DNA of 64,000 nucleotides. Origin: Algoriphagus aestuarii (GTDB taxonomy: Bacteria; Bacteroidota; Bacteroidia; Cytophagales; Cyclobacteriaceae). The position numbers and the translations under genes were made by a program. Each line of letters starts with the position of its first letter. The stretch's first letter is position 1. Under the pieces are notes generated by a model, which did not search any database, was not told where the DNA came from, and worked only from the letters and a program-made list of their open reading frames with translations. Positions 45,070 through 53,400 of the stretch are shown one piece after another. The stretch spans positions 289,426 through 353,425 of the forward strand of contig JAFIDK010000003.1 in the NCBI GenBank assembly GCA_017051695.1, given 5' to 3'.

Positions 45070-46470
45070 TCAGATATTCTCGAAGAGCATAAATGATTCC
45101 AAATATTGAGGGATTATGGTATTCCAGCCCAGTTCTTCCTTTAGTTTGGCTCCTAAAACGGTAGCACTTTTCTCTTCCCCGTGAATGATGAAAGCTAGCT
45201 TTGGACGGTCTGTAAACCCTTCTGCCCAATCCATCAATTCATCTTGGTCAGCATGTGCCGAAAGACCTTCTATTTGGTAGATTTTGGCTTTGACAGGGAT
45301 TCCTCTTCCGTATATACTGATTTCGGGTTCACCATCTACCAATCTTCTCCCTCTAGTTCCCTCTGCTTGAAATCCGACAAAAACCACCCCGTTTTTCTCA
45401 TGCGGTAAATGGTGGAATAAATGATGTAAAACCCTTCCTCCAGTAGCCATTCCACTTGCAGAAATGATTATTGCATTTCCACGATATTCATTCAGGGATC
45501 TGGATTGTTCCTGTTTTTGGAAATAGTGCAATTGTGCATGATCAAAGGGATGGTTGTTTTCTTCCTCTAAAACAGCCGTTAATTGATGATCATTTTTGAA
45601 ATCCAAATAGAGTTTTGTGGCGTTGATAGCCATCGGAGAATCCAAAAATATCGGGGCTTTTGGAATTTTTCCTTTCTCCATCAATTGGAATAAATAATAC
45701 ATCACTAATTGTGTACGTCCTACGGCAAATGCAGGGATGATCACCAAACCTCCTCTGTCAAAGGTGTCTCGAATCGCCCTTCCAAGTTCATCTTCTGCTT
45801 TTACAGGAGGACTAACTCGGTCTCCATAGGTAGATTCTATCCAAATGACATCGGCTTTAGGGATCTTGGTGGGAGGATATAAAATCGGATCATGATATCT
45901 TCCTAAATCACCTGAAAACACGAGTTTTTTCTCCTGGGTATCACCTTTGATGATGATTTTGACAATAGATGCGCCTAAAATGTGTCCTGCATGGAAATAG
46001 GTGACTGTCACATCTTTGTTGATTTTGAAAGGTCTTTCGAAGTCCTGTGGAACCAAAAGTGGAAAAACAGCTTCTGCATCGTCCTGAGTATAAAGTGGTT
46101 GTGGATCGCTATGTTTAGAATAGCCTTTCTTCTTTGCATATTCTGCTTCCTCTTCCTGAAGTTTTCCTGAATCCAAAAGTAGGATCTTTGCAAGTTCGGC
46201 CGTAGCCTCGGTACAATAAATAGGGCCAGAAAATCCTTGTTTCACCAGCTTGGGAAGGTAACCGATATGGTCTAAATGTGCATGGGTCAAGATGATTGCT
46301 TCCATGTCCATAGGGGGCATGGGGAATTTGTCCCAGTTTCTTTCCCTAAGAAATTTCGGACCTTGGTAAAGGCCACAATCTACCAGAAACTCAAATTCTC
46401 CTAAATCGATCAGATATTTGGAGCCAGTAACTGCTCCGGCGCCTCCTAAAAATTTTACAGTAATATCCAT
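45070..46470 (-). CDS. MBL-fold, beta-CASP RNA-processing-type hydrolase
   Basis: This 466-aa protein has the metallo-beta-lactamase metal motif H63-A-H65-L-D67-H68, then the beta-CASP insertion (FVGRTQ-like VGRTQLVMYY, ISASGMATGGRVLHHL) and a C-terminal HxDQ region (LSAHADQDELMDW, IIHGE). These are the marks of the CPSF73/Ysh1-type and bacterial RNase J-related enzymes, so RNA cleavage is likely. It is cytoplasmic and stands ahead of a small lipoprotein gene. Confidence 0.88.
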   Translation of the reverse strand: MDITVKFLGGAGAVTGSKYLIDLGEFEFLVDCGLYQGPKFLRERNWDKFPMPPMDMEAIILTHAHLDHIGYLPKLVKQGFSGPIYCTEATAELAKILLLDSGKLQEEEAEYAKKKGYSKHSDPQPLYTQDDAEAVFPLLVPQDFERPFKINKDVTVTYFHAGHILGASIVKIIIKGDTQEKKLVFSGDLGRYHDPILYPPTKIPKADVIWIESTYGDRVSPPVKAEDELGRAIRDTFDRGGLVIIPAFAVGRTQLVMYYLFQLMEKGKIPKAPIFLDSPMAINATKLYLDFKNDHQLTAVLEEENNHPFDHAQLHYFQKQEQSRSLNEYRGNAIIISASGMATGGRVLHHLFHHLPHEKNGVVFVGFQAEGTRGRRLVDGEPEISIYGRGIPVKAKIYQIEGLSAHADQDELMDWAEGFTDRPKLAFIIHGEEKSATVLGAKLKEELGWNTIIPQYLESFMLFENI

Positions 46471-46506
46471 GGTATGGGTTATTTGGGATTAGAAGTTACG
46501 AAAAAA

Positions 46507-46532
46507 AAGAGGCATCCAATCGGACGCCTCTT
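46507..46532 (-). terminator. Terminator after the PspC gene
   Basis: AAGAGGC and GCCTCTT form a stem, and the loop has an additional TCC/GGA pairing. A long T-run follows on the minus strand, 55 bp after the PspC gene stop. Confidence 0.8.
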
Positions 46533-46586
46533 GCTTTTTAAATACCGGTTTTGATAAAAGAACCCAGTGAGAAAATATAGATGAGA

Positions 46587-48551
46587 TTATTTTGAGACAC
46601 TATCAACTTTGGTTTTACTCAACTCAAATTTAGCCTTGCTGATGCTGTCTAACTGCGCTCTGGAAAGTGAGTCCATATAAACCTCTTCTGCACTGTCCTC
46701 GTCATTGTCTTCCTCCTCATCACAAGTCACACAGACAAGACCAGCTTCGTTAAACACCCAGATATTTCTCTGATTAACTTGGGAAGATCTATAACCGTTT
46801 CTGTAGATTGTATTTCTGATGATTTCCAGAAGAGACCTTTCCATGATAAATGGCTTCTCATAAGGAACATTCAAGACAAGATTTACTTTTTGATCTCTAA
46901 ATGAATCCAATGAGTTCACATCAAATCCTTCATCAAAAGTCACCAAAGAGTCCAAAACAGTGTAGTTATAAACAATCTTCTCGGCATTTTCCATTGCTTC
47001 CGCTTTAGACTTTCCTCTTGAAAATGCATCCTTTGTCAATGTTACCACAGAATCAGCCGTTCCTTCAATTCTTAAATTTACTCTATTGAAAGTGGCCTCA
47101 TCACTGATCGGGTTCAGATTAAGAATCATCGTACCTTTTGAAACAGGAAGAACTTCTTCGCTTTTGTACCAGTTTTCTGATTTGAACAGAGCCACGATCC
47201 TAGGGATCTGGAATGCGCAGATTCCGATACAAAGCAACCATAATCCCAGTGCTACCAAGCCCATTCTACCACCGATGATATTCTTTTTGGCAAGGACACT
47301 CAAGCCTAAGAGGAGGATGATGATGCCAGGGATAACCAATAAGAAAGAGGCAGCCACAATCAACCAAACCGGTACGAGGTTGGAGAACAATTCAATAGGG
47401 AAGTTATCCATCATCATCCCGTAGTCATCATTGGTGAAAATGCCGAAGTAAACTCCCAAAGTAACCAGCGGAGCGATGGTGATCACCAAACCAAGGAAGA
47501 AGACAAAAAGGCCAAACAGAACTCGGATTACAGCCAAAATAACTCTACCTACCGGTCCTAATGCTTTTCCGATTGCCTCGATTACCTGACCAATGATACG
47601 AAATGGAGTAAGCAGGATTTTACGGGTATTTGACTCCGGTATAGGCGGAATGGGATTTTGACTTTCTTTTACAGTGGTATCAATGTTATCCAAGGTGATT
47701 TCTCCACCCTTCATCTGGATTCTTTCAGTAATGGAGCTGGCTACCGGAGTGATAATCCATAACACCAAGTAAATCACAAATCCTGATCCACCTGCAAGGA
47801 TTAAAAGTGCCAATGCCAGTCTGGTCCAGATCACTTCGATCCCGAAATAAGCTGCCAAGCCTGAAGCGACCCCGCCTAGCACTTTATCATCAGGGTTTCT
47901 ATAAAGTTTTTTGATGTTTTTATCTTCTACAATTTCGTAAGAAACAGGCAGGATTACCCATAGAACGATATAGGCAACAACAGCCAAAAACCCGAAACTG
48001 AACCCAAAACGGAAGTTATCGAATGGCATGAAATCAAACAGGCCACTGTTGAATCGAACGTTTCCGCTGAATAAAAGCAGGATTGCTATCAATCTGGTCC
48101 AAAGAGGATCAATGGCAAAATATTGTGCAATACCAGCACAGACTCCGCCTAAAATCTTTTTGTTTTCCAGCCTGACCAATTTTTTATAGCCACCTTTCTC
48201 AGATTGTGGAGGAGTGACATATTTATAATAGTCTTCGTCTTTTGCAGATCTGGTGTTTTCAAACTCCTCTTCGAGTTTTTCTTCTTCCACTGTCGCGAAA
48301 TCGGCAATTGTCCCCATCTTTTCAATGAGTTTTTCCACATTATCGGCAGTGATTACCTGTTTGTTGTTTTTCAGGTTGCTCAGGAAAATCTCTGCGATCC
48401 TGTTTTCGATGTCAGAGATGATTTCATGATTGTCTTTATAAGAAGAGAAGTGCTTATTGATCGCATCCAAGTATTTTCGGAGTGTCTCGTATCCGTCTTC
48501 TTCTATGTGGAAGAGAATTCCACTGATGTTTATGCTTATCGTCTTTTTCAT
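46587..48551 (-). CDS. PspC-domain membrane protein, two PspC repeats
   Basis: This 654-aa protein starts at 48551 (MKKTISINISGILFHIEEDG); the upstream extension lacks homology-like sequence. After a 100-residue cytoplasmic domain there are two PspC repeats (KKILGGVCAGIAQYF ... PLWTRL and DKVLGGVASGLAAYFGIEVIWTRL), then further helices and a C-terminal extracytoplasmic domain of about 200 residues. PspC proteins sense or relieve membrane stress. The gene lies downstream of a PadR regulator in the same orientation, a common arrangement for PspC in Bacteroidota. Confidence 0.88.
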   Translation of the reverse strand: MKKTISINISGILFHIEEDGYETLRKYLDAINKHFSSYKDNHEIISDIENRIAEIFLSNLKNNKQVITADNVEKLIEKMGTIADFATVEEEKLEEEFENTRSAKDEDYYKYVTPPQSEKGGYKKLVRLENKKILGGVCAGIAQYFAIDPLWTRLIAILLLFSGNVRFNSGLFDFMPFDNFRFGFSFGFLAVVAYIVLWVILPVSYEIVEDKNIKKLYRNPDDKVLGGVASGLAAYFGIEVIWTRLALALLILAGGSGFVIYLVLWIITPVASSITERIQMKGGEITLDNIDTTVKESQNPIPPIPESNTRKILLTPFRIIGQVIEAIGKALGPVGRVILAVIRVLFGLFVFFLGLVITIAPLVTLGVYFGIFTNDDYGMMMDNFPIELFSNLVPVWLIVAASFLLVIPGIIILLLGLSVLAKKNIIGGRMGLVALGLWLLCIGICAFQIPRIVALFKSENWYKSEEVLPVSKGTMILNLNPISDEATFNRVNLRIEGTADSVVTLTKDAFSRGKSKAEAMENAEKIVYNYTVLDSLVTFDEGFDVNSLDSFRDQKVNLVLNVPYEKPFIMERSLLEIIRNTIYRNGYRSSQVNQRNIWVFNEAGLVCVTCDEEEDNDEDSAEEVYMDSLSRAQLDSISKAKFELSKTKVDSVSK

Positions 48552-48659
48552 GTGTTGTTCATTTAGAGAGTGGCCACATGTCCGCAAGTCGAAGGACTGG
48601 GAATCTTGCTGAATGGCTTACAAGCTAGATTCGGGAATGTGCAGCTCAGGTTCATAGGT

Positions 48660-48989
48660 TCAATTCTTTGAGGTGATTTGTAATGTGGAATTGACTAGTG
48701 AAGTCCAGGTTTCCGATAAGGTTCCTAGAAACTCCTTGCCCTCCTCGGTGATTGAATAATATTTCCGAGGTGGTCCCGATTCAGATTCTACCCAACGATA
48801 TTGAACTAATGAGGCAGACTTGAGCCTATTGAGCAGGGGATAGAGGGTGCCTTCTACCACGATCATCTGAACTTGCGTCAGTTCCTCGATCAAGTCTGAA
48901 GTATACACCTCACCCCGGGAGATAATGTGCAAAACGCAAAACTCCAGGAGCCCTTTGCGCATTTGAATCTGTGTGTTGGCGACATTCAT
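48660..48989 (-). CDS. PadR-family transcriptional regulator
   Basis: This 109-aa winged-helix protein starts at 48989 (MNVANTQIQMRKGLLEFCVL). The longer reading from 49064 is less likely because PadR homologues of this type begin near MRKGLLE. The body has LIEELTQVQMIVVEGTLYPLL and GPPRKYYSITEEGKEFL, the PadR winged-HTH core. It probably represses its own operon with the PspC gene 108 bp downstream. Confidence 0.88.
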   Translation of the reverse strand: MNVANTQIQMRKGLLEFCVLHIISRGEVYTSDLIEELTQVQMIVVEGTLYPLLNRLKSASLVQYRWVESESGPPRKYYSITEEGKEFLGTLSETWTSLVNSTLQITSKN

Positions 48990-49345
48990 ATATAGGTGAT
49001 TTATTTTCCTTACTATTGGAAAAATCCATTTCCGTTTCATCACTTGATAGAAAAATGATACCAATCTTTTTGCAGCTACCTTGTATAACCTAATTCCTTG
49101 CTATATAAAGGTTCTTTGGATTACCAATAGCCCTGCAAACCCTTTGCATAGCCACTTTTAAGCGGGATTTTCACTTTTAGAACTTTTTTTAAAAAAATAT
49201 CATCGAAAGTGTAACATTTCAATTTCAGTCAAAAAACTGCAAAAAAGTGAACAGGATTATGTACGATGGCGTACAGTTATTGGAATTTTAAAAGAAAAAG
49301 GCCAAGGAATATTAACGACTTAGATATTTGCTTTATTTTGGTTTT
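48990..49345. other. Divergent intergenic region, PadR and PorV-like promoters
   Basis: About 355 bp separates the PadR gene from the PorV-like gene. A perfect 6-bp inverted repeat TGTACG-ATGG-CGTACA at 49260-49275 is the only ordered site seen. GATATTTG at 49323-49330 is one base off the -7 consensus and lies just before the PorV-like start. The rest shows no structure. Confidence 0.45.
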
Positions 49346-50476
49346 GTGAAGATCACAAGACTTTTAAAAGCATTCCTTTTTCTTTTCCTCTTCTCGGTGT
49401 CAGTTGCACCGAGCATCTGTTTTTCCCAATCATTGGCACCAAAATATTCCAATGAATTTTTAAGCATAGGTGTAGGAGCAAGAGCATTGGGGATGGGTGG
49501 AGCACAGGTTGCCGCGACCCATGATGTCACCTCAGCCTATTGGAATCCTGCAGCACTGATGGGAATCCAGCATAAATATGAGTTTACGTTGATGCATTCA
49601 GAGTATTTTGCCGGAATCGCCCAATACGATTACCTCGGGTTTTCTACCCATATCAAAAGTGAAAGCCAAGTTGCCGTTTCCCTGATTCGCTTTGGGGTAG
49701 ATGATATTCCTGATACCAGATTTCTCTACGATGCCAACGGAGCACTTAACTATAATAATATCCAGTTTTTTAATGCAGCAGATTATGCTTTGCTGTTGAG
49801 TTATGCAAGAGACCTTTCAGATCATTTTAAAGTAGGCATGAATGCCAAAGTGATCCATAGAAATGTCGGTAAATTTGCCCAAGCTTGGGGATTCGGACTG
49901 GATATAGGTGGGATTTACATCAAAGAAAAACTTACCCTCGGACTGATGGTCAGGGACATTACCACCACCTTTAATGCCTGGTCCCACAATGCAGAACTGG
50001 TCAAGGAAATTTATGCTCAAACTGATAACGAAGTGCCGATCAATTCGGTGGAACTGACTTTGCCTAGGGCTATAGGCAGCATTGCGTACGATTGGAATCT
50101 GAGTGAAAAGTTTAATCTATTGGCAGTGGCAGATTTGGATATGACTTTTGATGGGGAAAGAAACACTTTGATCAGTTCTTCTTTGATCAGTATAGATCCC
50201 CGACTGGGTTTGGAAGCAGGTTTTCAGAAAATAGCATACCTCAGGGCAGGTATCGGTAATTTCCAATACATCAAGGATTTTGACGGAAGTAAATCATTGA
50301 ACTTCCAGCCTAGTATGGGGTTGGGGGTAGTTTTGAATGAGAAGTTTCAGATAGATTATGCACTTTCGGATATAGGAAATGTGTCTGAAACTCCGTACTC
50401 CCATGTATTTAGTGTAAAGGTCAGTTTGGAGAAATTGGACGAGGAATTCAGGAAATTTAAAGGGTGGAATCGATGA
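49346..50476 (+). CDS. Type IX secretion PorV/PorQ-family outer-membrane protein
   Basis: This 376-aa protein is read from a GTG at 49346, the only start giving a proper signal peptide (KITRLLKAFLFLFLFSVSVA ... CFSQS). The PorV/FadL-like hallmark follows: FLSIGVGARALGMGGAQVA and SAYWNPAAL, then barrel strands to the end. PorV shuttles type IX secretion substrates from the translocon to the PorU sortase. The stop overlaps the start of the next gene (ATGA), which encodes a PorU2-like protease. Whether it is the housekeeping PorV or a specialised paralogue cannot be told. Confidence 0.82.
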   Translation: MKITRLLKAFLFLFLFSVSVAPSICFSQSLAPKYSNEFLSIGVGARALGMGGAQVAATHDVTSAYWNPAALMGIQHKYEFTLMHSEYFAGIAQYDYLGFSTHIKSESQVAVSLIRFGVDDIPDTRFLYDANGALNYNNIQFFNAADYALLLSYARDLSDHFKVGMNAKVIHRNVGKFAQAWGFGLDIGGIYIKEKLTLGLMVRDITTTFNAWSHNAELVKEIYAQTDNEVPINSVELTLPRAIGSIAYDWNLSEKFNLLAVADLDMTFDGERNTLISSSLISIDPRLGLEAGFQKIAYLRAGIGNFQYIKDFDGSKSLNFQPSMGLGVVLNEKFQIDYALSDIGNVSETPYSHVFSVKVSLEKLDEEFRKFKGWNR

Positions 50477-53400
50477 GCAAAATAAAGATCATATTTTCGG
50501 TTCTCTGTGTTTTTGCTATTGCAGCCGCCACTTTTGCCCAGCAACCTGCCTGGTATAATTACGATCAGACGTACTACAAAATCCTGACTGCCAAGGACGG
50601 GATTTACAGGATTTCCCCGGAAGCTTTGAGCACATCTGGAATAAATTTGAATTCCATCGATCCAAGAAATTTGCGATTGTACCATAGAGGGAAAGAAGTG
50701 GCTATTTCGGTTACTGGAGAAAATGATGGCAAATTAGACTCGGGAGACTACATTGATTTTTATGGGCTTCGCAATGACGGAACCTTGGATTCACTCCTAT
50801 ATACCACCTTCGATAGAATTCCCAATCCTTACTTTAACACACACTCGGATAGTACTGCATTTTTTCTGACGGTAACACCTGGGGAAATGGGAAAAAGGAT
50901 GACACTGCGAAATTCCCCAGAATCGACTTTGCCACAGGTTACAACTTATACTTCTGAAAAACTCGATGTGTATGGAGAGCAATATTCTTTGGGTGTAGGC
51001 TATGCCTTGGACTTTAGGCTTTCCATTTTTGACACTGGGCAAGGATGGATGAGCGCCGTGATCACCAAAGGGAATACCCGCCAGTTTACACTTACTGGAC
51101 TTGGATTACCTGCCAATGCCGGGGCTGGCAAACTGGAGATCGGATTGGTCGGAAGATCCCTCAATAATCATCAAACGGTGATCTCTGTGGGACCCAACGC
51201 CTCTACACAAAGAATCATCCGAACAGAGAATTTTTATGGCTTTGAATATCCTCAGTTGACCTTGCCGCTGGCCATGAGTGATTTCAATGCTGATGGAAGC
51301 ATTGTCATCAGTGTCAGGTCTGCTGGGACAGAAGGCGCGGACAATGTTTCTGTGGCATATAATAAGGTGAGCTTTCAAGAAAGAGTTAAAGCAGGCGATT
51401 TTACTTCTGAGCTATATGTCCTTCCTCCGGGAAATCAAAGAATCGTTATCCCACAAATGACAGGGGAATACGCTGCTATGGAGATTTCTGATTATAGAAA
51501 TCCCCAGGTAGTTCAGCTTTCCCAAGCTGCAAATCAAATAAGTTTTAGGGCGTCAATTCCTGGTGATAGTAGTAGGATATGGCTGGAAAACCAGGGTGAA
51601 ATAATCCAAGTGGACAAATTGAAACCAGTCCAGTTTAAGGATTATCTGGCTCAGGAAGCCGATTATATTTTGGTGGGACATCATGCTTTGGAAGTAGCAG
51701 CATCACAGTACGAGAATCCTTTACAATCCTATGCTGCCCATCGTTCTTCTCCTTTGGGAGGAGGGTTCAAGACCTTGACGGTTTTTATGGAAGAACTCTA
51801 TGACCAATATGGCTATGGGGAGGAAGGTCCGACCGCCTTGTATGAATTTCTGAGGACCTATTATCCAGCACACAAACCCTCTCATCTACTTTTAGCGGGT
51901 AGGTCTTTGACCATGTATTCCACTGCCAGACAAAATGGAGTGAACTATTATTACAGAAATAATCCTTCCGCTTTTGCATTCCAAAACCTTGTGCCTCCTG
52001 GAGGATATCCGATTTCGGATAATAATTTTGTGGTCGGTCTAGACCCGGCCAATCCTGATAATCCAGCTATGGCTGTAGGTAGAATACCTGCTAAAAACTC
52101 CCAGCAACTTGCCGATTATTTGGATAAGGCTATTGAAAAGGATGCCGTAGGTGTATCAGCTCCTTGGCAAAAAGAGTTGATCCACTTGGGTGGGGGAGTT
52201 TCTGAATTTGAGTTGAATCGATATTTCAATTTTCTGAATGGATATAAAACCATCGCAGAAGGGCTTTATCTGGGTGGGAATGTGACCACTTACAGAAAGC
52301 GATCCAATTCTACAGTCGAGTTGATTGACATAACTGGGGATTTGAATGAAGGGAGATCTCTGGTGACATTTTTTGGACATGGTTCGCCTACTATCATTGA
52401 CATAGAGATTGGTTTTGCTTCTGATCCTACTTTAAACTACCAAAACAAAGGAAAATATCCCGTGATGTTATTTAACGGTTGTGATTATGGGAGCGCTTTT
52501 GGAACCCTCTATACCCAATCGGAAGATTGGGTGATCACTCCAGAAAAAGGAGCTTCTAATATTATGGCAAACACCGCAGTAGGGGTAGATATTATCCTAA
52601 ACAGGTATTCTAATTCTTTTTACAGAACTGCATTTGCAGATAGCTCCAGTATTTACAAAACCGTTGGGGAGGTGAAACAAATTGCTGAAGCTTACTTTGT
52701 GGAAACTTATGGGACTACTCCACTGACTTATTCCCACATGGAGCAGATGGTCTTGTTGGGAGATCCGGGAGTCAGGATGTTTCCTGCGAATAAAGCAGAT
52801 TATTCACTGGATGAAAATGAGGTGTTTTTCGAAAGTTTTGATGACACCCCACTGAATGCACTTTCTGATAGTATCAAACTGACATTTGTCTTAAGAAATA
52901 TCGGGATCGTCAATACCGATTCCGTAGAATATCGAATCAAAAGAAAGCTTCCTGATGGGACGGAATTTCTATACGAAACATTTAAAATTCCTTATATAGC
53001 TAGAAAGGATACGTTGGTGTTTTCTGTTCCGAATATTGGGCTGAATGCAGCTGGGGAAAATACGTTTACCCTTGAGGTAAATCCGGGAAGAGAGGTCCCT
53101 GAAATGACATTTATGAATAATAGCATTTCGGTGGCAGAGTTTATTCCTCTCAGCGGTACCTTGAATTTATTTCCTTTGAATTTTGGGATCGTTTCCGGAA
53201 GCAGCGTGGATTTAGTAGCCCAGATACCGGGTAAAACAACCACAGATCGGACTATTGTTTTCCAACTTGATTCGACAAAGAATTTCAATTCAGCTTTTAG
53301 AAAGGAAATCAGAATTACCACTTCGGGATTGGCAGAATGGCCTCTGAATTTATCTACTACTTCAGACTCAGTGACGTATTATTGGAGGACAAAATTCCAG

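Noticed and set aside
44579-45229. Longer start for the small lipoprotein, overlapping the metallo-hydrolase gene by about 160 bp
   Set aside because: The upstream part is an out-of-frame reading of the hydrolase C-terminus; the start at 45037 gives a clean lipoprotein signal.
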